From contig CAMCTU010000004.1 in assembly GCA_945878525.1 (NCBI GenBank), positions 1-54,488 on the forward strand: 54,488 bases of DNA. Reading direction: 5' to 3'. The stretch is from Sphingobacterium thalpophilum. Lineage in GTDB: Bacteria > Bacteroidota > Bacteroidia > Sphingobacteriales > Sphingobacteriaceae. The notes below the pieces were generated by a model. That model ran no database searches, was not told the origin of the DNA, and saw nothing but the letters and a program-made list of their open reading frames with translations. Below are positions 1 to 9,291 of the stretch, in pieces (within the stretch, counting starts at the first letter, position 1; each line of letters opens with the position of its first letter). The translations under genes were made by a program, and so were the position numbers.

Positions 1-85
1 GCTAAGCCTTAATAAAAACTTTTTCCCGGACACTACTGATCCTAAAATCGTTAAATCATAGCTCAGACAAAAAGAGCAGATTTCC

Positions 86-913
86 TTAAAACCCAATACC
101 CTGAAGCAACCATTCCATTTCTGATTGGAGTTTTTTAGCTTCTTCCCTAGCACGATCTGCAAAATCCTTACCGGAAGATGCATAAATTATGGATCTTGAT
201 GAATTTACCAGCAATCCACAGCTTGGAGATAAACCATGTTTGCAGACTTCCTGTAAGCTTCCACCTTGTGCCCCTACTCCGGGAACAAGTAAAAAGTGAT
301 CAGGAGCATGTTTGCGGACACTTAAAAATTCTTCTCCACGGGTGGCACCTACTACGTACATCAATCGGTCATTGCCGGCCCAGGTATTTGCCTTTTCAAT
401 TACATTTTCATACAAACGACCGTTTTCGCTTTGAATAAACTGAAAGTCCCTGCATCCTTCATTTGATGTTAATGCAAGCAAAACAACCCATTTATCCTGG
501 AATGCCAAAAATGGCTTAACAGAATCACTTCCCATATAAGGTGCAATGGTGATCGCATCAAAATTCATTCCTGAAGAAGCCGGGTCAAAAAATGCTTTAG
601 CATACATGGATGAGGTATTTCCAATATCCCCGCGCTTAGCATCTATAATGCCGAGACATGAAGAAGGAATGAGTTTTGAGGTTTCAATTAAGCTTTGCCA
701 TCCTGCCAAGCCTCTGCTTTCATAAAATGCGCTATTTGGTTTGTATGCAACACATAAATCCTGGGTCGCTTCAATAATTCGCTTATTAAATTCAAGAACA
801 GGATCTTCATGGTCGAGTAAAAACTGAGGAATAAGTGCTATATCGGTATCTAAACCAATACAAAGGAATGATTTCTTAGCTTTTATCTGTTCAATTAACT
901 GTTCTCTGTTCAT
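86..913 (-). CDS. pyrF: orotidine 5'-phosphate decarboxylase
   Basis: Decarboxylates orotidine monophosphate to UMP, the last step of de novo pyrimidine synthesis in the cytoplasm. The 275-residue product has the bacterial type 2 signature DAKRGDIGNT at residues 91-100, preceded by KPNSAFYE near residue 58, and a near-C-terminal LLVNSSRSIIYAS phosphate-binding segment. Length fits the long type 2 subfamily. I chose the ATG at 913 (MNREQLIEQI); the reading frame stays open upstream to 961 but that extension is not family-like. The gene is divergent from rho. Identity is firm. Confidence 0.95.
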   Translation of the reverse strand: MNREQLIEQIKAKKSFLCIGLDTDIALIPQFLLDHEDPVLEFNKRIIEATQDLCVAYKPNSAFYESRGLAGWQSLIETSKLIPSSCLGIIDAKRGDIGNTSSMYAKAFFDPASSGMNFDAITIAPYMGSDSVKPFLAFQDKWVVLLALTSNEGCRDFQFIQSENGRLYENVIEKANTWAGNDRLMYVVGATRGEEFLSVRKHAPDHFLLVPGVGAQGGSLQEVCKHGLSPSCGLLVNSSRSIIYASSGKDFADRAREEAKKLQSEMEWLLQGIGF

Positions 914-1153
914 TTTTTTGAGCGAAATTTCAGCCAAATTAATGAAAGATGTGCGGTACAAATTAAAAAAATAATTAAAATTTTGTTTTATTAGAGATTA
1001 ATGCATAGAATTGTGTCGAAATCTCATTTTATCCCTGAATTCAGGAAATCACATAAATTCTCTAATTAAATATCGTTTTTAAGAATTTTTGTGTCGTCTA
1101 TTACCAGGATAAGTATTTTGAACTAAAATCCCTAAAAATATAAACCAAATTTA

Positions 1154-2764
1154 ATGCTGGATAGTACCAAATTGAACGATAAGCTCGTTTCCGAGCTACG
1201 TGAAATTGCGCAAACTCTAGGTATTCAGGATACTGATACCCTACGTAAACCGGATCTGATATCAAAGATTCTTGAATTTGCTGAAAGCGCTCCTATTTCT
1301 GATAATAATGAAGAATCATCTGAGATCCTTGATGCAAATGAATCATCAGACAATGGCGGCAAACCGCGTAAACGACTACGTAGCGCAAAATCTGTTGCTG
1401 AAAGCAAACAACACAAAGAAGTTCCATTGGATAATACCAGAACTTTTGATTTTCCTGAAGACGATGATAATCCGGTAATTGACTCTGTTCAAAGTACAAG
1501 TGATTCTGATAATTCTGTTGATAAAGTTCAGGACTTAAAGGAAGTAAAATCCTCAGAACAGTTAGAACCTAGAAAATTTGATCGCAGGCAAAACCAAAAT
1601 CCAAACCAAAATCCAAAAACTCAGGAAGCACCTGCGATGAACATGGATTTTGACAATGTTATTGTTAATGAGGGTATTTTGGAGATCATGCCTGACGGTT
1701 ATGGTTTTCTGAGGTCATCCGATTATAATTATCTTTCATCTCCGGATGATATTTACGTCTCTCAATCTCAGATAAAACTTTTCGGACTTAAAACCGGGGA
1801 TACTGTTAGAGGAAGTATCCGCCCTCCGAAAGAAGGTGAAAAATATTTTCCTTTGGTAAGAGTCGAAGCCATTAATGGTCGTATTCCTGCCGAAGTGCGC
1901 GACAGGGTGCCATTTGACTACCTTACTCCTTTATTCCCAACAGAAAAGCTAAACTTGTTTGTAGATACTGCAAATCACTCCACGAGGATCATTGATTTGT
2001 TCACTCCTATTGGAAAAGGTCAACGTGGACTTATTGTGGCTCAGCCCAAAACTGGTAAAACCATGCTTCTGAAGGATGTGGCGAATGCCATTGCTAAAAA
2101 CCATCCTGAGGTTTACCTGATCATTTTGTTAATTGATGAACGTCCTGAAGAGGTTACTGATATGGCTAGAAGTGTGCGTGCTGAAGTAGTTTCTTCAACA
2201 TTCGATGAACCCGCTGAACGCCACGTTAAAATCGCCAACATCGTTCTTGAAAAAGCCAAGCGTATGGTAGAATGCGGGCACGATGTGGTTATTCTCCTTG
2301 ATTCCATTACCCGTTTGGCAAGGGCATACAATACGGTTGCTCCTGCTTCTGGTAAAATACTTTCGGGTGGTGTGGATGCGAATGCGCTGCATAAGCCAAA
2401 GCGCTTTTTCGGCGCAGCAAGAAATATTGAAGACGGAGGTTCCTTAACTATCCTTGCAACAGCTCTTACCGAAACAGGATCTAAAATGGATGAGGTAATC
2501 TTTGAAGAATTTAAAGGAACAGGTAACATGGAATTACAATTAGACAGAAAGCTATCTAACAAACGTATTTTCCCTGCTATTGATCTTACGGCTTCAAGCA
2601 CGCGGCGTGACGACTTGTTACTTGATAAAGATACTTTACAAAGAATCTGGATTTTGCGTAATCACCTGGCGGATATGAATTCGCAGGAGTCGATGGAGTT
2701 TTTACAATCGCAAATGCGTGGTACAAAAACCAATGAGGAATTCCTGATTTCAATGAATTCCTAA
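1154..2764 (+). CDS. rho: transcription termination factor Rho
   Basis: Hexameric RNA-dependent ATPase helicase that ends transcription. Of 536 residues, about 1-45 form the Rho N-terminal domain, 46-165 are an acidic, Asn/Gln-rich, probably disordered insert, about 170-245 a cold-shock-like RNA-binding domain, and the rest a RecA-like motor. Walker A is AQPKTGKT (296-303), Walker B VVILLDS (378-384), and the Q/R loop region reads [17 protein letters not shown]. The long low-complexity insert is usual in Bacteroidota Rho and absent from the E. coli protein. No exact TAnnTTTG box is visible in the 190-bp leader shared with divergent pyrF. Confidence 0.97.
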   Translation: MLDSTKLNDKLVSELREIAQTLGIQDTDTLRKPDLISKILEFAESAPISDNNEESSEILDANESSDNGGKPRKRLRSAKSVAESKQHKEVPLDNTRTFDFPEDDDNPVIDSVQSTSDSDNSVDKVQDLKEVKSSEQLEPRKFDRRQNQNPNQNPKTQEAPAMNMDFDNVIVNEGILEIMPDGYGFLRSSDYNYLSSPDDIYVSQSQIKLFGLKTGDTVRGSIRPPKEGEKYFPLVRVEAINGRIPAEVRDRVPFDYLTPLFPTEKLNLFVDTANHSTRIIDLFTPIGKGQRGLIVAQPKTGKTMLLKDVANAIAKNHPEVYLIILLIDERPEEVTDMARSVRAEVVSSTFDEPAERHVKIANIVLEKAKRMVECGHDVVILLDSITRLARAYNTVAPASGKILSGGVDANALHKPKRFFGAARNIEDGGSLTILATALTETGSKMDEVIFEEFKGTGNMELQLDRKLSNKRIFPAIDLTASSTRRDDLLLDKDTLQRIWILRNHLADMNSQESMEFLQSQMRGTKTNEEFLISMNS

Positions 2765-2781
2765 TCTAAATGGATTAGATT
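2763..2781 (+). terminator. weak hairpin overlapping the rho stop codon
   Basis: AATCTAA, a five-base loop, then TTAGATT form a perfect 7-bp AT-rich stem starting inside the rho TAA. It has no following T-tract, so intrinsic termination is doubtful. Confidence 0.25.
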
Positions 2782-2839
2782 TCAAAGTTTAATTATAATC
2801 AGCGGTTATACCTACCTTTAGGAGTAAGATCAATTTCTG

Positions 2840-3538
2840 ATGAAAAAACATATACCAAATTTTGTTACCTGCCTGAATTTATTCAGCGGCTGTTTGGGAA
2901 TCGTTTTTGCATTTCAGGGAAACCTAACCTGGGCTTCTTATGCTATAGTGATTGCAGCCATTTTGGATTTTTTTGATGGGATGCTGGCTCGCTTATTAAA
3001 AGCCTATTCTGAAATAGGAAAGGAATTAGATTCTCTTGCTGATGTGGTAAGCTTTGGGGTTTTGCCTTCGGTGATTATTTACCATTTATTCGCACTTTCT
3101 CCACAGCCAGCAATTCATTCGACATGGTTAAGCTTTTCGGCATTCGTAATTGCCGTTTTTTCGGCCTTGAGACTCGCCAAGTTCAATATTGACACGCGTC
3201 AATCCGAAAATTTCATAGGGCTACCCACGCCGGCTAGTGCACTCTTAATTGCTTCCTTCCCATTGATAATCGCTGAAAGCAATACATATTTTGCAGATTT
3301 TATTCTGAATTCATGGTTTCTGCTCATTTTCAGTCTGACCATCAGTATGCTTTTGGTAGCTGAAGTACCACTGATTTCCCTTAAGTTTAAAACTCTGGAT
3401 TTAAAAGAGAATATGCTTAAGTATATCTTAATTATTACATCTATACTCCTACTGTTGTTTTTAAAATTTGAAGCAGTTCCGATCATTATTATAGTATACT
3501 TCATGGTATCCCTGATTCAGTTCAGGAGACAAAAATAG
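2840..3538 (+). CDS. pssA: CDP-diacylglycerol-serine O-phosphatidyltransferase
   Basis: Integral membrane enzyme that condenses CDP-diacylglycerol with serine to phosphatidylserine, the precursor of phosphatidylethanolamine. The CDP-alcohol phosphotransferase motif DG-x2-AR-x8-G-x3-D-x3-D is complete: D46, G47, A50, R51, G60, D64, D68. The 232 residues are largely hydrophobic, consistent with several transmembrane helices. It lies 75 bp after rho on the same strand. A near-match promoter box TACCTTTA (2813-2820) sits 20 bp upstream of the ATG, so it may have its own promoter. Confidence 0.93.
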   Translation: MKKHIPNFVTCLNLFSGCLGIVFAFQGNLTWASYAIVIAAILDFFDGMLARLLKAYSEIGKELDSLADVVSFGVLPSVIIYHLFALSPQPAIHSTWLSFSAFVIAVFSALRLAKFNIDTRQSENFIGLPTPASALLIASFPLIIAESNTYFADFILNSWFLLIFSLTISMLLVAEVPLISLKFKTLDLKENMLKYILIITSILLLLFLKFEAVPIIIIVYFMVSLIQFRRQK

Positions 3539-3815
3539 ATCGGGTAGATAATCAGAATTTCAGAGGATAAATTAAATGATTTAAGGAGATAAAATACCTA
3601 CATATTTTTAATATATAAATTCTATAATTGTCAGAAGATTCCAACTTTCGCTTGAATAACAAATCGTTTGGGAAGGAGATTCAGCAAAGGATGGAAACTC
3701 CTAAACATTTCATCTAACGAACCCGAAGAGCTTGAGTGGACTCTTAAATAGTAACACGATTCAGGGTTATTACATGTAAATCAAAGGTAGATGTATCGGA
3801 ATATGGAATATAAAA
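3539..3815. other. 277-bp intergenic region, nothing recognised
   Basis: Lies between the convergent ends of pssA and the Hpt gene. I see no open frame with family similarity, no strong hairpin with a T-tract and no repeat. Confidence 0.5.
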
Positions 3816-4184
3816 TTAGGAAGGGTTTTGAAGACTGGCTTTTACATCAGCTAATTGTTTATAAAGCTGTGAAGAAATATCCTTAAGTAATTGAAATTTA
3901 GGGGGAATAGATTCCAGATTTTTAAGATTTCGGGCATTCTGTTCAATCTCAGCCATGCTTTCCCTTGCCGAATCGACACCCATAAAAGCCAGAGAAGGTT
4001 TAATTCTATGTGCTATTTCAGCTACCCTACTCCAGTTTGATTCATTTATAAACTGATCAAGCTCTTCAAAATATCCTGGAGTTTGATCAATAAATAAATC
4101 AATCATTTCAATCATAAACTCATCGCTACAGTTTACAACATCTTTTAGGTATGATAAATCTACCTCGAAACCGCCTTTATCCAT
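3816..4184 (-). CDS. stand-alone histidine phosphotransfer (Hpt) domain protein
   Basis: A 122-residue all-helical protein that relays phosphate between response-regulator receivers in a phosphorelay. The phospho-acceptor is predicted to be H59 in AEIAHRIKPSLAFMG, which fits the Hpt core HxxKPs with the usual small residue and glycine after it. No histidine kinase or receiver is encoded nearby. It follows folK on the same strand with a 27-bp gap, so the two may be cotranscribed without functional linkage. Family is clear; the partner is unknown. Confidence 0.85.
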   Translation of the reverse strand: MDKGGFEVDLSYLKDVVNCSDEFMIEMIDLFIDQTPGYFEELDQFINESNWSRVAEIAHRIKPSLAFMGVDSARESMAEIEQNARNLKNLESIPPKFQLLKDISSQLYKQLADVKASLQNPS

Positions 4185-4211
4185 ATTTAAGAATTATTTC
4201 AAAATAAAAGG

Positions 4212-4694
4212 TTAAGATAGCTTTTTTACAAACAAATCGTCCGATAATTCAAAAAGTAATTCCTGCATAGTTTTTTTCAATATGGGATGAACAAATTTAG
4301 GGGCGATTTCATTCAATGGCATGAGGCAAAACCTTCTGAAAGCTAATAAAGGATGAGGTATGCTCAGTTCAGGTTCATTGACTATTTGTTGACCATAAAG
4401 CAATATATCAATATCTATAACTCTGGAACCCCATTTTTCAATCCGTTTACGACCTAATTTAATTTCAATATTTAAAACTCCTGTTAATAAATCGTTTGGG
4501 TTGAGGTTTGTTTTTAATTCGATAACCTGATTTAAGAAGTCAGGTTGGTCATGCTTCCCCCAGGAGGCTGTTTCATACAATGATGAACTTATTTCTATTA
4601 TTCCTAATGTTGCACTTATTTCAGAAATTGCAGATGCAATATATTTTTTCCTGTCACCAAGATTACTACCGAGCAAAATGTAACTTGTGTGCAT
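4212..4694 (-). CDS. folK: 2-amino-4-hydroxy-6-hydroxymethyldihydropteridine diphosphokinase (HPPK)
   Basis: Transfers pyrophosphate from ATP to 6-hydroxymethyl-dihydropterin in folate synthesis. The 160-residue length is normal. Visible signatures are LGSNLGDR near the N-terminus (residues 8-15), ETASWG, and the metal/ATP site segment RVIDIDILLYG. Divergent from sppA with an 84-bp shared leader. It complements thyA and folA elsewhere in the window in the folate/thymidylate pathway, though the loci are separate. Confidence 0.95.
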   Translation of the reverse strand: MHTSYILLGSNLGDRKKYIASAISEISATLGIIEISSSLYETASWGKHDQPDFLNQVIELKTNLNPNDLLTGVLNIEIKLGRKRIEKWGSRVIDIDILLYGQQIVNEPELSIPHPLLAFRRFCLMPLNEIAPKFVHPILKKTMQELLFELSDDLFVKKLS

Positions 4695-4745
4695 TTAATT
4701 TGGGGCTCTGTGTAACAAATTTCAAAAATCCATATCTGTTATTTA

Positions 4746-4753
4746 TATCTTTG
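4746..4753 (+). promoter_or_regulatory. candidate -7 promoter box for sppA
   Basis: TATCTTTG matches the Bacteroidota TAnnTTTG consensus and ends 26 bp before the sppA ATG. A second match, TATATTTG (4763-4770), lies only 8 bp from the ATG and is too close for an ordinary leader. No clear -33 TTTG is visible. Confidence 0.45.
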
Positions 4754-4778
4754 CATAGATAATATATTTGTCCATAAT

Positions 4779-6548
4779 ATGAAAGAGTTTTTCAAATTTG
4801 TTTTCGCTTCGATGATAGGTTTTATACTATCGTTTTTCGTTGTTTTTATTCTCCTGATTGCCATTCTTGTTTCTATGGTTTCGTCCGCAGGAAGCGAAGG
4901 AAAAGTAAGTCCGATATCAAACAGTATTTTGCACGTAAGTTTGGATTATCCAATTAAAGAAAGGACAGATAAAAATCCATTTGCTGAATTCGGACTAATG
5001 GGTTTTGACAGTAATGAAACGCTTGGCCTTAATGAGATCCTTGAAAATTTGGAAAAGGCAAAGAAAGATGAGCATATCAAAGGGATATTTCTCGATGTGT
5101 CTTCATTAGCTGCTGGTTTTGCCACCATTGAAGAGGTAAGAAATGCGCTTATTGATTTCAAAAAAAGCGGAAAATTCATTTTAGCTTACAGCGAGATTTA
5201 CACTCAGGGCGCATATTACCTGGCTTCTGTTGCAGATAAGGTTTATATGAATCCAGAAGGTATGATCGATTTCAGAGGATTGAGCACTGAGCTGATGTTT
5301 TTTAAGGGTTCTCTTGAAAAACTTGATATTGAGGCCCAAATCATCAAAGTTGGAACATACAAAAGTGCTGTTGAGCCATTCATTCTTGATAAAATGAGTG
5401 AGCCGAATCGTCAGCAGGTAAATTCCTTCTTAGGATCAATGTATGATCATTTCCTGACTGAAATCTCAAAAAGTAGAAAAATTCCTAAAAGCACATTATT
5501 CACTTTGGCTGACAGTGCCAAAGTAAGAAATCCACAGGATGCTTTGGTTTATAAAATGATCGACGGACTTAAATATAAAGATGAAGTTCTTGATGAATTG
5601 AAATCAAAATCAGGGATAGAAAAGAAAAAAGAACTAAAATCAGTAACTATTGAAGAATATGATCCAGCTCCTGAAGAAAATTCATCAGGCTCATCAGATC
5701 GTATCGCAATTATTTACGCAAATGGAGATATAATCAGCGGAGAAGGCAACGATGAATCAATAGGTTCTGACCGGATTTCAAGAGCGATCAGAAAGGCGCG
5801 CCTCGATGCCAAAGTAAAGGCAATTGTACTCAGGGTAAATTCACCGGGTGGAAGTGCCCTTGCTTCGGATGTTATCTGGCGAGAAATGGTTTTAGCCAAA
5901 AAATCTAAACCTGTGATTGTTTCTATGGGGGATGTTGCAGCTTCTGGTGGATATTATATTGCCTGCGCAGCGGATTCAATTTTTGCACAGCCAAACACGA
6001 TCACAGGCTCTATTGGTGTTTTTGGAATAATTCCAAATATGCAGAAGTTCTTTAAAAATAAGCTGGGAATCACATTTGACGGAGTTAAAACTGGGAAGTA
6101 CGCTGACCTTGGAAATGTTAGTCGACCACTAACCGATGCTGAGAAAATGATTTTTCAGCAAGAAGTAAATAAAGTCTACAGTACTTTCACACAGAAAGTA
6201 GCTGATGGACGAAAAAAATCAAAGTCTTACATCGACAGTATTGGTCAGGGAAGGGTTTGGAGTGGAACAGAAGCCCTTCAAAATGGTCTGGTTGACAGAC
6301 TCGGAAATATTAACGATGCGATTGCTTCTGCTGCTAAGAAAGCGAAATTAAAAGATTTTAAAATTGTAAGTTATCCTGATCAGGTTGACCCAATTAAATC
6401 TTTGTTTGAAAATTCAGGTGATAAAATCAAGAGTTATTTTATGAAAGGTGAATTAGGTAATCAATATATTTATTATGAACAAATGCAGTCTGCGATAAAC
6501 CTATCAGGTGTTCAGGCACGTATCCCTTACAATATTGAGGTGAAATAA
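4779..6548 (+). CDS. sppA: signal peptide peptidase SppA, 67K type
   Basis: Membrane-anchored serine protease that degrades cleaved signal peptides. The 589-residue protein has an N-terminal membrane helix (about 9-36) and two tandem ClpP-like domains, the long E. coli-type architecture. The Ser/Lys dyad is present: lysine K195 in GTYKSAVEP of the first domain and serine S389 in GDVAASGGYY of the second. It is monocistronic: promoter boxes lie just upstream and a strong terminator follows at 6585-6620. Confidence 0.95.
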   Translation: MKEFFKFVFASMIGFILSFFVVFILLIAILVSMVSSAGSEGKVSPISNSILHVSLDYPIKERTDKNPFAEFGLMGFDSNETLGLNEILENLEKAKKDEHIKGIFLDVSSLAAGFATIEEVRNALIDFKKSGKFILAYSEIYTQGAYYLASVADKVYMNPEGMIDFRGLSTELMFFKGSLEKLDIEAQIIKVGTYKSAVEPFILDKMSEPNRQQVNSFLGSMYDHFLTEISKSRKIPKSTLFTLADSAKVRNPQDALVYKMIDGLKYKDEVLDELKSKSGIEKKKELKSVTIEEYDPAPEENSSGSSDRIAIIYANGDIISGEGNDESIGSDRISRAIRKARLDAKVKAIVLRVNSPGGSALASDVIWREMVLAKKSKPVIVSMGDVAASGGYYIACAADSIFAQPNTITGSIGVFGIIPNMQKFFKNKLGITFDGVKTGKYADLGNVSRPLTDAEKMIFQQEVNKVYSTFTQKVADGRKKSKSYIDSIGQGRVWSGTEALQNGLVDRLGNINDAIASAAKKAKLKDFKIVSYPDQVDPIKSLFENSGDKIKSYFMKGELGNQYIYYEQMQSAINLSGVQARIPYNIEVK

Positions 6549-6584
6549 ATATATAGTATAGACAATCATTTTAAAAAATAATCA

Positions 6585-6620
6585 AACCCTTCCCTTTTCA
6601 GGGAAGGGTTGTTTATTTTT
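6585..6620 (+). terminator. intrinsic terminator after sppA
   Basis: AACCCTTCCCT (6585-6595), loop TTTC, AGGGAAGGGTT (6600-6610) make a perfect 11-bp stem followed by GTTTATTTTT. The T-tract overlaps the candidate polX promoter box. Confidence 0.9.
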
Positions 6621-6621
6621 G
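6614..6621 (+). promoter_or_regulatory. candidate -7 promoter box for polX
   Basis: TATTTTTG matches TAnnTTTG and ends 13 bp before the polX ATG. It lies inside the T-tract of the sppA terminator, so a T-rich run could mimic the motif by chance. Confidence 0.35.
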
Positions 6622-6634
6622 AGCCTTTAGCTTT

Positions 6635-8317
6635 ATGGAAAACAAAACTATCGCACGGACTTTAAGATTATTGAGCCAGTTAATGGAACTTCATGATGAA
6701 AACCCATTCAAGGTAAGATCTGTAGCGAATGCGGCGTTTAAAGTTGATAAGCTTCCTTATCCAATAGCCTCTAAAACGCTGGATGAAATTGAACAAGTTG
6801 ACGGACTTGGAAAAAGTATTGCCGGCAAAATATCGGAACTTGTACAATCAAATACCCTTGCAGAACTCAAGGATCTGCTAAGTCAAACTCCTCCTGGAAT
6901 AGTTGAAATGATGCGTATTAAAGGCCTTGGCCCTAAAAAAATCCTGATCATCTGGAAGGATCTTGGTATCGAAAATGTTGGGGAATTATATTATGCCTGT
7001 AATGAAAATCGCCTGATTGAGGCCAAGGGTTTCGGACTCAAAACACAGGAAGAAATAAAGAAGACCATCGAATTTAATATGGCCAGCAATGGACGCTTTC
7101 TCTATGCACAGGTTGAAAGCTTCGCGGAAGCCCTTTTAGATCGTATTAAAACTGAAATTAAGCCAGAATATGTTTGGCTGACAGGACAATACCGGAGAAA
7201 ATCAGAAATTATTGATAGCATTGATCTGGTATTGGTAAAAGAACTCGACCATACTATTTTACCAAAACTTGAAAGCTGGGATTATAAAGATATTGAAGTC
7301 CTCGAAAATCAAATCAAATTTCAATCTGAACAAGGTATAATTGTTCAGTTAAATTTTGTGAACAATAATGAATCAGGATGGGAATTAATCCTCAAAACCG
7401 GAAACCAAGAGCATGTAGATATACTCCAATCTATGTTAAAAGGTGCTGATTTATATGCCAAGACAGAGTCAGAGATTTATAAGCTGGCGGGTATTCCTTT
7501 CATAGAGCCTGAACTACGTGAAGGAGATATGGAATTCAAACTTGCAAAATCAAATTCCCTGCCTCAACTAATTCAATATTCTGATCTGCGGGGAAGTCTG
7601 CATAATCATAGTACCTGGAGCGATGGGATTCATACCTTAGAGGAAATGGCACTTTTCTGTAAAAATGAGCTAAAACTAGAGTATTTAGGAATTTGCGATC
7701 ATTCCAAATCGGCATTTTATGCAAATGGCCTGAATGAAACAATGCTTGCTGCTCAGCAACTTGAAATTGATGAGTTCAATAAAAAGCATTCCCCGTTTAG
7801 AATCTTTAAAGGAATTGAATCTGATATTTTATATGATGGTTCCCTGGATTATTCTGATAAAGTACTTAGTAGTTTCGACTTTATCGTAGCTTCGGTACAC
7901 TCTGTTTTGAATATGAATGAAGATAAAGCAACTGCACGCTTGATCAAGGCCATTGAGAATCCTTATACCACGATCCTGGGACATCCTACAGGTAGATTAT
8001 TGCTTAGCAGAAATGGGTATCCTATTGACCATAAGAAGGTTATAGATGCCTGCGCTGCCAATCAGGTAATTATTGAAATCAATGCCAATCCACTTAGGCT
8101 GGATCTGGACTGGAGATGGCATCAATACGCAATATCGAAGGGCGTGCTTTTATCAATAAATCCGGATGCTCACAGAAAGGAAGGTTTTAATGACATGAGA
8201 TACGGGACTCTCATCGCGAGAAAAGGAGGATTGAGTAAAGAAAATTGTTTGAATGCAATGAATCTTGAACAGATCAGTGTTCTCTTTGAACAGAAAAAAA
8301 AGAAACAGCAGCTTTGA
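6635..8317 (+). CDS. polX: PolX-family protein: HhH/DNA polymerase beta-like domain plus PHP nuclease domain
   Basis: Bacterial family X polymerase with 3'-5' exonuclease, acting in DNA gap repair. In 560 residues: helix-hairpin-helix region (about 1-150, with VDGLGKSIAGK and IKGLGPKK), nucleotidyltransferase palm/thumb (150-300), and a C-terminal PHP phosphoesterase (about 318-555) with LHNHSTWSDG (H323, H325) and further His/Asp ligands. The palm is unusual: where active PolX reads GS-x-RRG...GDID and later VDFR, this protein has GQYRRK (184-189), DSID (194-197) and QLNF (238-241), so two of three catalytic carboxylates appear replaced. Probably a nuclease with a degenerate polymerase. First gene of a three-gene run. 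Confidence 0.88.
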   Translation: MENKTIARTLRLLSQLMELHDENPFKVRSVANAAFKVDKLPYPIASKTLDEIEQVDGLGKSIAGKISELVQSNTLAELKDLLSQTPPGIVEMMRIKGLGPKKILIIWKDLGIENVGELYYACNENRLIEAKGFGLKTQEEIKKTIEFNMASNGRFLYAQVESFAEALLDRIKTEIKPEYVWLTGQYRRKSEIIDSIDLVLVKELDHTILPKLESWDYKDIEVLENQIKFQSEQGIIVQLNFVNNNESGWELILKTGNQEHVDILQSMLKGADLYAKTESEIYKLAGIPFIEPELREGDMEFKLAKSNSLPQLIQYSDLRGSLHNHSTWSDGIHTLEEMALFCKNELKLEYLGICDHSKSAFYANGLNETMLAAQQLEIDEFNKKHSPFRIFKGIESDILYDGSLDYSDKVLSSFDFIVASVHSVLNMNEDKATARLIKAIENPYTTILGHPTGRLLLSRNGYPIDHKKVIDACAANQVIIEINANPLRLDLDWRWHQYAISKGVLLSINPDAHRKEGFNDMRYGTLIARKGGLSKENCLNAMNLEQISVLFEQKKKKQQL

Positions 8318-9291
8318 AAGACAAAAAACTGAAAATTCTGATTATCAGGTTTAGTTCGATTGGAGATATCGTACTCACTAGTCCGGTAATAAGATGCCTT
8401 AAAAAACAAGTTAATGGCATTGAGCTTCATTATTTGACCAAAAAGGCTTTTGAAACAGTTTTGGCAGGGAATCCTCAACTTGATAAAATCCATTACCTTG
8501 AAAACTCTCTTTCAGATTGTATACAGGAACTAAAAAAAGAAAAGTTTGATTATATAATTGATTTACATCATAATCTGAGAACATCATGGATCAAGACTAA
8601 ACTAGGAGTTAGCTCCAGTTCATTTGATAAATTAAACTGGAAAAAGTGGCTTTTGGTCAATTTAAAAAGGAATACCCTCCCACCTGTTCATATTGTTGAC
8701 CGATACCTTGAAACCGTAAAATTTCTTGGTGTAAAAAACGACCATATGGGACTTGACTATTTTTTACTGAAGACTTACACTCTTGCTGAGATGCTTCCGC
8801 CATCGCATCAGTCTTACATTGCATTGGTTATCGGCGCTCAACATGCCACCAAGCGGCTTCCTGTTGATAAATTAACTGAGCTATGCAAGGGAATTAAAGG
8901 CTCTGTCGTACTACTGGGCGGACCTGAAGATAAAGAACGTGGAGAGGAAATTATTAAAGCTGCAGGACATCATGTTTTTAATGCTTGTGGTAAGTTTAAG
9001 CTCGATGAATCGGCTTTTTTAATCAGTAAGGCCCAAAAGGTTATATCACATGATACCGGACTTATGCACATTGCTGCAGCTTTCAATAAACATATTCTAT
9101 CTGTTTGGGGAAATACTGTACCTGAGTTTGGGATGTATCCTTACAAAGCAGATTATTCAAGAATTATACAAGTTAAGGATTTAAGCTGCCGCCCATGTTC
9201 AAAAATTGGATTTAAAAACTGCCCAAAGGGTCATTTTAAGTGTATGAATTTAATTGATTTGAATTTACTAATTAAAGAAAGCAATGTCTAA
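8314..9291 (+). CDS. glycosyltransferase family 9 (heptosyltransferase-like)
   Basis: Likely transfers a sugar to lipopolysaccharide core at the inner face of the inner membrane. The N-terminus KILIIRFSSIGDIVLTSPVI is the typical ADP-heptose:LPS heptosyltransferase start, and SHDTGLMHIAAAF in the C-terminal half is the nucleotide-sugar binding segment. 325 residues. Translation starts at a TTG (8314-8316) that overlaps the polX TGA, implying translational coupling. The acceptor cannot be told from sequence. The C-terminal CRPCSKIGFKNCPKGHFKC is cysteine-rich, as in many Bacteroidota relatives. Confidence 0.85.
   Translation: MKDKKLKILIIRFSSIGDIVLTSPVIRCLKKQVNGIELHYLTKKAFETVLAGNPQLDKIHYLENSLSDCIQELKKEKFDYIIDLHHNLRTSWIKTKLGVSSSSFDKLNWKKWLLVNLKRNTLPPVHIVDRYLETVKFLGVKNDHMGLDYFLLKTYTLAEMLPPSHQSYIALVIGAQHATKRLPVDKLTELCKGIKGSVVLLGGPEDKERGEEIIKAAGHHVFNACGKFKLDESAFLISKAQKVISHDTGLMHIAAAFNKHILSVWGNTVPEFGMYPYKADYSRIIQVKDLSCRPCSKIGFKNCPKGHFKCMNLIDLNLLIKESNV

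Noticed and set aside
2113-2601. 162-codon minus-strand open frame inside rho
   Set aside because: It lies antisense to the conserved Rho ATPase domain and looks like a codon-bias shadow.
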